From assembly GCA_905215725.1 (NCBI GenBank), contig CAJMRD010000032.1:1-22447 (forward strand): DNA of 22,447 nt, given 5' to 3'. Under the pieces are notes generated by a model. It ran no database searches. It saw only the letters and a list, made by a program, of their open reading frames with translations, and had not been told where the DNA came from. How positions within the stretch are numbered: position 1 is the stretch's first letter; each line of letters starts with the position of its first letter. This stretch comes from an uncultured bacterium. Lineage in GTDB: Bacteria; Actinomycetota; Coriobacteriia; Coriobacteriales; Coriobacteriaceae. Positions 1 to 6,340 of this stretch are shown here, piece by piece. The position numbers and the translations under genes are program-made.

Positions 1-723
1 CGCTGGTGTGTGCTGCGCCATCCCACGCCGGCCATGGCCCAGGCCGCGAGCATGAGCACCGAGGCCTTCGAGCAGTTCTACTTCGACGTGTGCACCATGG
101 ACTATTCCCGCATGGATCGCGCCATGGATCCGCTGAAGGCGCTGATGGAAAGGACGGACAGGGTGCGCCTGACGGCCAGGGGAACCGACCTGACCTTCTC
201 CATCAAGGGCATGCCCGCCGTCAAGTGCGCCGGCGACTGCAACATTCCCGACGGCGAAATCTACACCGCGCCGGTGCGCGGCAGCGTCAACGGCGTGATC
301 TCCTACAACACGCCCTCCACCCAGGACGGCTTCACCTTTGAAAACGTCCGCCTGACCTTCAGAGACGGCAAAATCGTCGAAGCCACGGCCAACGACGCCG
401 TGCGCGTCAACCACATGTTCGACATCGACGAAGGCGCGCGCTATGTGGGTGAATTCGCCATCGGCGTAAATCCCTACGTAACCAAGGCCATGAACAACAT
501 CCTCTTCGACGAGAAGATCATGGGCAGCTTCCACTTCACGCCCGGCAACTGCGTCATGGGCTGCGACAACGGCAACGTCTCGCAGGTGCATTGGGACCTG
601 GTCATGATCCAGCGGCCGGAATACGGCGGCGGGGAAATCCTCTTTGACGGCAAGGTCATCCGCAAGGACGGCGTCTTCGTTCGGGAGGACCTGAAAGGGC
701 TGAATCCCGAGAATTTGAAATAA
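1..723 (+). CDS. M29-family metallo-aminopeptidase, 3' part (5' end outside window)
   Basis: The frame is already open at base 1 (R-W-C-V-L-R, then H-P-T-P-A-M-A-Q), so the gene starts before the window and only about 240 C-terminal residues are present. The fragment matches the thermophilic M29 aminopeptidases (AmpS/PepS/AmpT), cytoplasmic enzymes that remove N-terminal residues from peptides with two metal ions. Visible family motifs are GEIYTAPVRGSVNG, the GEFAIGVNPYV stretch, GSFHFTPGN and QVHWDLVMI; the conserved Glu, His and Asp residues in these blocks correspond to metal ligands of the family. A peptide-ABC permease follows after 34 bp, which suggests a peptide uptake and hydrolysis unit. 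Codon use (more GAA, AGG and ATC) differs from the genes after 1890. Confidence in the family is high; substrate preference cannot be seen. Confidence 0.85.
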   Translation, partial: RWCVLRHPTPAMAQAASMSTEAFEQFYFDVCTMDYSRMDRAMDPLKALMERTDRVRLTARGTDLTFSIKGMPAVKCAGDCNIPDGEIYTAPVRGSVNGVISYNTPSTQDGFTFENVRLTFRDGKIVEATANDAVRVNHMFDIDEGARYVGEFAIGVNPYVTKAMNNILFDEKIMGSFHFTPGNCVMGCDNGNVSQVHWDLVMIQRPEYGGGEILFDGKVIRKDGVFVREDLKGLNPENLK

Positions 724-757
724 GGAGCTTACACGCAAAAGGGGAGAGAAGATTACC

Positions 758-1675
758 GTGGTCAAATACGTCATCAAGCGTCTGCTGATCGCCATCCTGA
801 CGCTGTGGATCATCCTGACGGCGACGTTCATCCTGATGAAGTCCATCCCGGGCGATCCGTTTGCCAACGAAAAGATGATCCTGCCGGAAATCCGCGCGAA
901 CATGGAGGCCAAGTACGGCCTGGACAAGCCGGAGATCGAGCAGTACTTCATCTACATGAACAACCTGCTGCACGGGGACTTCGGCGTCTCCTTCAAGTAC
1001 AGGAACCGCTCCGTGAACGACGTCATCGCCACGGGCTTCCCGGTCTCCTGCACGCTGGGCCTTACGGCCTGCGCGATCGGCCTGGTGCTGGGCGTGAGCT
1101 TCGGCATCCTCGCCGGCGTCAAGCGCGGCAAGTGGCCGGATTACCTGGTGATCTTCATCTCCATCCTCGGCGTGTCGGTCCCCGCGTTCGTATTTGCGAG
1201 CTTGTTCCAATACTTCTTTGCGGCAAAACTGCAGTGGTTCCCGGTGACCGGCTGGGGAACGCTGGCCACGATGGTGCTGCCCTCGCTGGCGCTGGGCTTC
1301 CGCATGGTCGCCTACATCGCGCGCATGATGCGCACCTCCATGCTGGACGTGCTCGGCCAGGACTACATCAAGACCGCAAAGGCCAAGGGCCTCTCCCAGC
1401 GGGAGATCATCTGGAAGCACGGCGTGCGCAACGCCATCATGCCGGTGGTGACCGTATCCGGCTCCATGATCGCCTCGACCATGGTCGGCTCCTTCATCGT
1501 GGAGAACATCTTCAACATCCCCGGCATGGGCAAGTACCTGGTGGACGCGGTCAAGACCAGCGACTACACCATGATCATGGGCATGACCGCGTTCTACGCG
1601 ATCGTCATGATCGTCATGATGTTCCTCGTGGACATCCTCTACATGCTCATCGACCCCAGAGTGAAAATGGACTAA
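758..1675 (+). CDS. Dipeptide/oligopeptide ABC transporter permease, DppB/OppB family
   Basis: Complete 305-residue inner-membrane permease, the usual length for DppB/OppB. The GTG start at 758 is preceded by a GGGGAGAG ribosome site. Seen: an N-terminal membrane segment (about residues 9-30) ending in the family hallmark SIPGDPF, a soluble loop, further hydrophobic segments, and the cytoplasmic EAA-type loop DYIKTAKAKGLSQREIIWKHG (about residues 203-223), which contacts the ATPase. The ending LIDPRVKMD is typical of the family. It would form the channel with the OppC-type partner that begins 16 bp downstream. The solute-binding protein and ATPases are not in the window. Peptide specificity is inferred from family and from the aminopeptidase neighbour; nickel or glutathione transporters share the fold. 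Confidence 0.9.
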   Translation: MVKYVIKRLLIAILTLWIILTATFILMKSIPGDPFANEKMILPEIRANMEAKYGLDKPEIEQYFIYMNNLLHGDFGVSFKYRNRSVNDVIATGFPVSCTLGLTACAIGLVLGVSFGILAGVKRGKWPDYLVIFISILGVSVPAFVFASLFQYFFAAKLQWFPVTGWGTLATMVLPSLALGFRMVAYIARMMRTSMLDVLGQDYIKTAKAKGLSQREIIWKHGVRNAIMPVVTVSGSMIASTMVGSFIVENIFNIPGMGKYLVDAVKTSDYTMIMGMTAFYAIVMIVMMFLVDILYMLIDPRVKMD

Positions 1676-1691
1676 AGGAGGTGCGCCCGAA

Positions 1692-1803
1692 ATGCATGCA
1701 AATCCCTTGACCCGCGACCAGTTTGAGCGCACCCTGAAATCGACCGCCGCGCTCAACGAGATCAAGCGGCCCGCCACCACCTATTGGAAGGACGCCTGGC
1801 GCC
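1692..1803 (+). pseudogene. OppC/DppC-type permease, only the first ~37 codons
   Basis: An ATG at 1692 follows a strong AAAGGAGG site (1675-1682), exactly where the partner permease of an opp/dpp operon is expected. The encoded start resembles the cytoplasmic N-terminus of OppC proteins, with YWKDAWR (about residues 31-37) just before the first membrane helix. After that point no hydrophobic helix appears: the frame runs on through a terminator and antisense into the rlmD gene. Similarity is therefore lost at about 1800-1803. The rest of the gene was deleted, or two unrelated DNA pieces are joined here. A normal OppC has about 300 residues. Confidence 0.7.
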
Positions 1804-1844
1804 AATCTGCGCAATGGGATGTAGCGGAGTTTATAAACCAAGCG

Positions 1845-1874
1845 AAGGGGGCGGCCCAGGCGGGTCGCCCCCTT
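1845..1874. terminator. Hairpin terminator at the 3' end of rlmD
   Basis: Thirteen-pair GC-rich stem (AAGGGGGCGGCCC with GGGTCGCCCCCTT, one G-T wobble) and a 4-nt loop, 16 bp beyond the rlmD stop. On the minus strand it is followed by TTCGCTTGG rather than a clean T-run; on the plus strand it is followed by TCTTGT. It could act in both directions. Confidence 0.75.
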
Positions 1875-1889
1875 TCTTGTGCCGGTGGA

Positions 1890-3335
1890 TTAGCGGCGTT
1901 CGAGGACCGCTACGGTTTCGGTGTGGTCGGTGTGAGGGAACATGTCGATCGGCGTAATCTTGAGCAGGCGATAGCCTCCGTCGAGGAGCTGATGCAGGTC
2001 GCGCTCTTGAGTCACGGGGTTGCAGCTGATATAGGTGATGCGGCGCGGCTTAAGCGCGCAGGCAGCTTCGAGGAACTCGGGGGTAGAGCCGGCGCGCGGC
2101 GGATCGATGGAAAGGACGTCGACCCGCTCGTTGTTGTCGGCGGCATCTAGGATGTAGTCGGTGGCATCGTCGGCCATAAACCAGGCGCTGCGGGTAAGAC
2201 CGTTGAGCTCGGCATTGCGGCGTGCGTCGGCAATGCCCGCCGGGTTGCGCTCCACACCGAGCAGCATGATGCCGATCCCCTTGTTCTGGGCATCTTTAGC
2301 TGCGCAAAGACCGATGGTGCCGCTGCCGCAGTAAGCATCCATAAGCACATCGCCCTGGTGCAGATCCATGCCGTCGATAGCGAGCTGATAGAGCAGCTCG
2401 GTCTGTTGCGGGTTGGTCTGGTAGAACGCGGTGGGGGAGATATCGAACTCACAGCTGAGTAGCTGGTCGCGCATGCATTCGGCGCCATACACGATGCGGG
2501 TTTCCTCGCCGAGGATGGCGTTGCCGGGGCGTCCGTTGATGTTTTGGGCAACGGTGACGATATGCGGATCGAGTGCGGCGACAGCCTCAAAGAACTCCTG
2601 CGCATGCGGCAAGTCGCGCTGGGCGGTCACGAGGGTGACCATAATCTGGTCGGTGCGCCAGCCGCAGCGAACGACGGCATAGCGAAGCAGCCCCAGATGC
2701 TTGTCCTCATTAAACGCGGGAATATGCAGCCGCTCAGCTTCGCGTGCGATGCCGTTGAGAATCTGACGGGCACCTGGCGCCTCGACAGGACACTCGGGTA
2801 CGGCAACGATTCTGTGCGTGCCGCGCTCAAAGAAACCGCAACGGACAGCGCTCTCCTTACCGGGGGCAAAGGGAGTGGCGGCCTTATGACGAAAGCCACG
2901 CGGCGCAGGATATTTACCCGGGTCGCCCAGGGTGACGCCCATACCGCGAATAGGATCAACGGCGATACCCTCACGCTCACAAAGCGAAGCAAAAAGCTCC
3001 TCCATAGCAGCCTGCTTAGCCGCCAACTGCTTTTTATAAGGACGATTGAGCGCCGTGCACCCACCGCAAGCTTTCATGATCGAACAAGGAGACTTGGGAT
3101 CCACAGCCTTACGCGCACGCGGAACCGAATCCTTGTGTGAGCCCTTGGAGCGAGTTTGGGGCGCTTTATCCCCGCCCCGACGAGAGCCAGAACGCTTGGC
3201 CTTAGCCTTTTTGGCTGACTTGCCCTTCGCATCCTGAGACGACTTGGATTTCTTAGAAGATTTTCTATCCTCCGACCCCTCAGCTGCCTCGATCAAAGCA
3301 CGACGAGCCTTACGCTCCGCACGAGATTCTGCCAT
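1890..3335 (-). CDS. rlmD: 23S rRNA (uracil-5)-methyltransferase, RlmD/RumA (TrmA) family
   Basis: 481-residue class I SAM-dependent RNA methyltransferase that makes 5-methyluridine. Seen: a Lys/Arg/Ser-rich N-terminal extension (residues 1-80), probably an RNA-binding tail; iron-sulfur cysteines in CSIMKACGGC plus the later VPECPVEAP; the SAM motif DAYCGSGTIGL; the IDPPRAG motif; the catalytic cysteine in ITYISCNPVT; and the C-terminal HTETVAVLE block. The catalytic Cys and the four Fe-S cysteines favour RlmD/RumA/RlmCD over TrmA, but which uridine is modified cannot be read from sequence. The start at 3335 is the first ATG giving the basic tail. The gene stands alone, divergent from the amino-acid transporter operon. 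Confidence 0.9.
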   Translation of the reverse strand: MAESRAERKARRALIEAAEGSEDRKSSKKSKSSQDAKGKSAKKAKAKRSGSRRGGDKAPQTRSKGSHKDSVPRARKAVDPKSPCSIMKACGGCTALNRPYKKQLAAKQAAMEELFASLCEREGIAVDPIRGMGVTLGDPGKYPAPRGFRHKAATPFAPGKESAVRCGFFERGTHRIVAVPECPVEAPGARQILNGIAREAERLHIPAFNEDKHLGLLRYAVVRCGWRTDQIMVTLVTAQRDLPHAQEFFEAVAALDPHIVTVAQNINGRPGNAILGEETRIVYGAECMRDQLLSCEFDISPTAFYQTNPQQTELLYQLAIDGMDLHQGDVLMDAYCGSGTIGLCAAKDAQNKGIGIMLLGVERNPAGIADARRNAELNGLTRSAWFMADDATDYILDAADNNERVDVLSIDPPRAGSTPEFLEAACALKPRRITYISCNPVTQERDLHQLLDGGYRLLKITPIDMFPHTDHTETVAVLERR

Positions 3336-3442
3336 GAATTAACCCCACTATTAAATAAAAGAAAAGTCCGAAGCAATTGTACCGTGCATTCAACGTGCCC
3401 GATTGGAGGGGACGCTTATTTAAGGCCTCGAGCACGTTGTCT

Positions 3443-3581
3443 CCCGGAATGCCGGCAGCCGTCACGGTATTTAATTTGTCGCGAGTTCCGCACGAACAGG
3501 AGGCCACTTAATGTGGCCTCCGTCGTGAGCAGGACTGTAGAGCAGCAAATTAAATACCGTGACGGCTGCCGGCATTCCGGG
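3443..3581. repeat. 35-bp perfect inverted repeat with 69-bp centre
   Basis: Arms 3443-3477 and 3547-3581 are exact reverse complements over 35 bp: the left arm begins CCCGGAATGCCGGCAGCC and the right arm ends GGCTGCCGGCATTCCGGG. They enclose 69 bp that hold a further small hairpin. The element lies in the 424-bp spacer between divergent rlmD and the amino-acid ABC operon. No target-site duplication is visible outside the arms. Read as RNA in either direction it would form a very stable long hairpin. It could be a MITE-like relic or a structured RNA; no coding sequence explains it. Confidence 0.9.
3499..3521. repeat. Inner 9-bp stem-loop inside the long inverted repeat
   Basis: GGAGGCCAC (3499-3507) pairs perfectly with GTGGCCTCC (3513-3521) around a TTAAT loop. 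It has no T-run on either side, so it is not a standard intrinsic terminator. It sits in the centre of the larger inverted repeat, giving a nested structure. Confidence 0.75.
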
Positions 3582-3636
3582 CGCACCAACCTTGTGCTTT
3601 CCGTCTTGCGCAGGACTGTAGAGCAGGAAACTTAAT
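3520..3636. repeat. Imperfect direct repeat with an 81-bp period
   Basis: The exact 17-mer GCAGGACTGTAGAGCAG occurs at 3529-3545 and 3610-3626. The match extends to both sides (CCGTC-T-TG before it, AAA-TTAA after it), about 35 bp per copy with few differences. The first copy overlaps the right arm of the 35-bp inverted repeat, so the two structures share sequence. Confidence 0.8.
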
Positions 3637-3674
3637 TACGCGCCGCTCCCCGCCCGCGCCGGGCAAACCATCCC

Positions 3675-3703
3675 TTGTACTTTATCAAGGTAGAGTGTAT
3701 GAT
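3675..3703 (+). promoter_or_regulatory. Sigma-70-type promoter of the amino-acid ABC operon
   Basis: TTGTAC (3675-3680), a 17-bp spacer and TATGAT (3698-3703), placed 57 bp before the ATG at 3760. The ribosome site AAGGGGG follows at 3747-3753. The rest of the 3336-3759 spacer holds the repeats listed separately and no convincing gene. Confidence 0.7.
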
Positions 3704-3759
3704 TCTGAACGTTACATGACTCACTTTACCTAACTAAAGTGCCACCAAGGGGGAATACC

Positions 3760-4620
3760 ATGAATACCGATATGTCTCGTCGTCAGTTTGTTGGTCTAGC
3801 CGGCTCGCTTGCCACGGTGCTTGGCCTTGGTCTTGTCGGTTGCGGCGGTGGTGCCGGCAAGGGCTCCGCTGCTGGCTCTGCCGCGGCCAAGGATGCGAAG
3901 GGCGCTGCGGAGTCCAAGAAGCTCGTGGTGGGCTTTGATAAGTCCTATCCTCCGTACGGCTTTGTGGGCGACGATGGCGAGTACACCGGCTTTGATCTCG
4001 ATCTTGCCAAGGCTGTTGCCGATAAGCAGGGCTGGGAGGTCAAATACGAGGCCATCGATTGGGATGCCAAGGACACGCTGCTTAACTCGGGCGCCATCAA
4101 CTGCATCTGGAACGGCTTTACCATGGAGGGTCGCGAGGACGACTACACGTTCTCCGAGCCGTACATGCTCAACGAGCAGGTGCTGGTGGTCAAGAAGGAT
4201 GCGGGCATCAAGGGCTGGGACGATCTTGCCGGCAAGACTGTGATTACCCAGACTGATTCCGCTGCGCAGGACGTGCTTGAGGGTGACCAGAAGGATCTGG
4301 CAGCGACGTTTGCCACGCTCGACACGATCGGCGAGTACAACACGGCCTTTATGCAGCTCGAGAGCGGCGCGGTCGATGCCGTGGCGTGCGATCTTTCGAT
4401 TGCCCAGTATCAGCTTGCCGCCAAGCCCGATGCCTATACGCAGCTTGATGAGCCGCTGTCCAGCGAGCACTACGCTGTCGGCTTTAAGAAGGGCGACACC
4501 AAGTCGGCCGACGCCGTGACCGAGTCGCTCAAGGCGCTCTATGAGGACGGTACGGTCAAGGACCTCTGCGATAAGTATTCAAGCTATGGTCTATCTTTCG
4601 ATAATTGGGTGCTCAAGTAA
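3760..4620 (+). CDS. Polar amino-acid ABC transporter substrate-binding lipoprotein
   Basis: 286-residue extracytoplasmic solute-binding protein of family 3 (HisJ/GlnH type), anchored by lipid on the outer face of the membrane. ATG 3760 is chosen over the upstream GTG at 3739 because AAGGGGG lies 7 bp before it. The N-terminus has a twin-arginine-like SRRQFVG (residues 6-12), a hydrophobic core and the lipobox LVGC, so export may use the Tat pathway. A Gly/Ala/Ser/Lys-rich linker precedes the binding domain, which starts at KLVVGFDKSYPPYGF. Typical blocks follow: GFDLDLAKAVA, the central WNGFTMEGRE, and GYDD-like WDDLAGKTV. It is the first gene of a three-gene transporter operon and overlaps the permease start. 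The specific amino acid is not determinable. Confidence 0.92.
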   Translation: MNTDMSRRQFVGLAGSLATVLGLGLVGCGGGAGKGSAAGSAAAKDAKGAAESKKLVVGFDKSYPPYGFVGDDGEYTGFDLDLAKAVADKQGWEVKYEAIDWDAKDTLLNSGAINCIWNGFTMEGREDDYTFSEPYMLNEQVLVVKKDAGIKGWDDLAGKTVITQTDSAAQDVLEGDQKDLAATFATLDTIGEYNTAFMQLESGAVDAVACDLSIAQYQLAAKPDAYTQLDEPLSSEHYAVGFKKGDTKSADAVTESLKALYEDGTVKDLCDKYSSYGLSFDNWVLK

Positions 4621-5273
4621 TGTCTATTCAGGTCATGATGCAGATGCTTGGCCAGGGATTCTTGGTCAGCTTGCAGTTGTTTGTGCTGACGCTGCTGGGG
4701 TCGATTCCGCTGGGAATCCCCGTGGCGTTTATGCGCATGAGCAAAATCGCGCCGCTTCGCTGGATTGCGCGCATCTACATTTCGGTCATGCGCGGTACGC
4801 CGCTCATGCTGCAGATGTTTGCCATCTACTTTGCCCCGTACTACGTGTTTGGCATTTCGCTCACGCCCGATTCCAAGTGGACGGCGTGCGTCGTAGCGTT
4901 CATCATCAACTACGCCGGTTACTTTGCCGAGATCTATCGCTCGGGCCTGCAGTCCATTCCGCGCGGTCAATACGAGGCCGCCGAGGTGCTGGGCTACTCG
5001 CGCCTGCAGACGTTTTTGTACATTGTGATGCCGCAGGTTGCCAAGCGTATTCTGCCGGCGATGGGCAACGAGATCATCACGCTGGTCAAGGACACGTCGC
5101 TGGCGTTTGCCATCGGCGTGGGGGAGATGTTCTCGACGGCCAAGGCGCTGGTCGCCTCGCAAGTGAGCATGGTGCCGTTTGCGATTGCGGCGTTGATCTA
5201 CTGGGTCTTTAACTTTGTGGTCGAGATGCTGCTGGGCGCCGCCGAAAAGAAGCTGGACTATTATCATGACTAA
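4620..5273 (+). CDS. Polar amino-acid ABC transporter permease (HisM/GlnP type)
   Basis: 217-residue membrane permease. Its ATG shares an A with the stop codon of the binding protein (TAATG), so translation is probably coupled. Seen: a hydrophobic first segment (LVSLQLFVLTLLGSIPLGIPV), the family motif RGTPLMLQMF (about residues 60-69), and the EAA loop beginning YRSGLQSIPRGQYEAAEVLGYS. In that loop the EAA and Gly residues contact the ATPase. The block GNEIITLVKDTSLAF is also typical. One permease gene implies a homodimer. It overlaps the ATPase gene by 8 bp. Confidence 0.93.
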   Translation: MSIQVMMQMLGQGFLVSLQLFVLTLLGSIPLGIPVAFMRMSKIAPLRWIARIYISVMRGTPLMLQMFAIYFAPYYVFGISLTPDSKWTACVVAFIINYAGYFAEIYRSGLQSIPRGQYEAAEVLGYSRLQTFLYIVMPQVAKRILPAMGNEIITLVKDTSLAFAIGVGEMFSTAKALVASQVSMVPFAIAALIYWVFNFVVEMLLGAAEKKLDYYHD

Positions 5274-6030
5274 CTCAGTGATGAAAATCGAAAACGCACG
5301 TAAGGCGTTTGGCGGCAATGAGGTGCTCAAGGATATCTCGCTCGAGGTAAAGCGTGGAGAGGTCGTGGCGATTATCGGGCCTTCGGGTGGCGGCAAGTCC
5401 ACGCTGCTGCGGTGTGCCACGCTGCTCGAGACGCTCGACGGAGGCTCGCTCTCGTTTGGCGACCTTGCCGTTGCGACGGATGCGGGTTCGGGCGCGGTCT
5501 ATGCGAAGGGCGATGTGCCCAGGCAGGCGCGCTCGCGATTTGGCCTGGTGTTTCAGAACTACAATCTGTTCCCGCACTATACCGTGATGAAAAACATCAC
5601 CGATGCGCCGATCCGCGTTCTTAAGCGCCCGCGCGAGCAGGCAGAGGCACGTGCATGCGAGTTGATCGCGCAGATGGGGCTTACGGGCAACGAGAACAAG
5701 GTTCCTTGTGAGCTTTCGGGCGGTCAGCAACAGCGCGTGAGTATTGCCCGCGCCCTAGCGCTCGATCCGGAGATCCTGTTCTTTGACGAGCCGACCTCGG
5801 CACTCGATCCCGAGCTGACGGCCGAGGTGCTGCGTGTCATTAAAGACCTTGCGGCGCAGAATATGACGATGGTGATCGTGACCCACGCAATGCAGTTTGC
5901 GCGCGATGTTGCCGATCGCGTGGTCTTTATGGACGGAGGCCGCATTGTCGAGGAGGGTCCGGCCGAGCAGGTTATCGACCATCCGCGCGAGCAGCGCACG
6001 CGTGAGTTTTTGAGCCGTATCGAGGGATAG
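5266..6030 (+). CDS. Polar amino-acid ABC transporter ATP-binding protein (GlnQ/HisP type)
   Basis: 254-residue cytoplasmic ATPase that powers the transporter. ATG 5266 lies inside the last codons of the permease (ATGACTAA); an in-frame ATG at 5281 is an alternative start. Seen: Walker A GPSGGGKST, Q-loop VFQNYNLFPH, signature LSGGQQQR, Walker B ILFFDEP with the D-loop SALDPE, and the switch histidine in VTHAMQF. All catalytic residues are present. The segment between Walker A and the Q-loop is slightly long (about residues 66-88), as in other GlnQ-like proteins. A strong terminator closes the operon 34 bp after the stop. Confidence 0.95.
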   Translation: MTNSVMKIENARKAFGGNEVLKDISLEVKRGEVVAIIGPSGGGKSTLLRCATLLETLDGGSLSFGDLAVATDAGSGAVYAKGDVPRQARSRFGLVFQNYNLFPHYTVMKNITDAPIRVLKRPREQAEARACELIAQMGLTGNENKVPCELSGGQQQRVSIARALALDPEILFFDEPTSALDPELTAEVLRVIKDLAAQNMTMVIVTHAMQFARDVADRVVFMDGGRIVEEGPAEQVIDHPREQRTREFLSRIEG

Positions 6031-6063
6031 GCTCAGGTATTTGCTCAACTATTAATTGAGGCG

Positions 6064-6100
6064 AAGCCGCCGCAGGTCTTACGGTCTGTGGCGGCTTTTT
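6064..6100 (+). terminator. Intrinsic terminator of the amino-acid ABC operon
   Basis: AAGCCGCC (6064-6071) pairs with GGCGGCTT (6090-6097). The stem continues inwards through GCAGGTC/GGTCTGT with wobbles to a 4-nt TTAC loop, and is followed by TTT and GTTTG. It is a classical rho-independent terminator on the plus strand. Confidence 0.88.
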
Positions 6101-6137
6101 GTTTGCATCGGCGGGGTTCAATAATCGCCTTACAAGC

Positions 6138-6166
6138 TTGTCTCTTCCTCTCGCCGCCTGTATTCA
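6138..6166 (+). promoter_or_regulatory. Candidate promoter for the EF-G-like gene
   Basis: TTGTCT (6138-6143), 17-bp spacer, TATTCA (6161-6166). It is imperfect but well spaced and is the best candidate in the 310-bp gap before the gene. It would give a 5' leader of about 170 nt. Confidence 0.4.
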
Positions 6167-6169
6167 TAC

Positions 6170-6340
6170 GTGTGCCGAAAGGTGTGCATGGACGGTCGCC
6201 CGTGAGGGTAGGGTGGTGGCATAGGACATTTGGAGGGTGAGTCGGCTCGGCTGCCGACCATGCTGCTCCCGGGATGGCACCGACCGCGAACTCTCCCCGT
6301 TGGCGTCGCGCAATGCGCGCGGCCCTGCAAGGAGGTCATC
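6170..6340 (+). promoter_or_regulatory. Long GC-rich leader before the EF-G-like gene, possibly structured
   Basis: The stretch has no convincing gene of its own. It contains a small hairpin GTCGG/CCGAC near 6241-6258, a GGGATGGCACCGACCGCG stretch (6271-6288) loosely like a T-box core but with extra bases, and GCGC/GCGC repeats just before the strong AAGGAGG at 6329-6335. I see no standard terminator or recognised riboswitch; the leader could control access to the ribosome site. Confidence 0.3.

Noticed and set aside
656..1780. Minus-strand open frame opposite the OppB gene
   Set aside because: His/Asp-rich shadow translation without motifs; OppB on the plus strand is clear.
3443..3581. Invertible promoter flanked by inverted repeats
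   Set aside because: The 69-bp centre is very short for site-specific inversion, no recombinase gene is near, and no promoter sits inside the centre; the clear operon promoter lies outside at 3675-3703.
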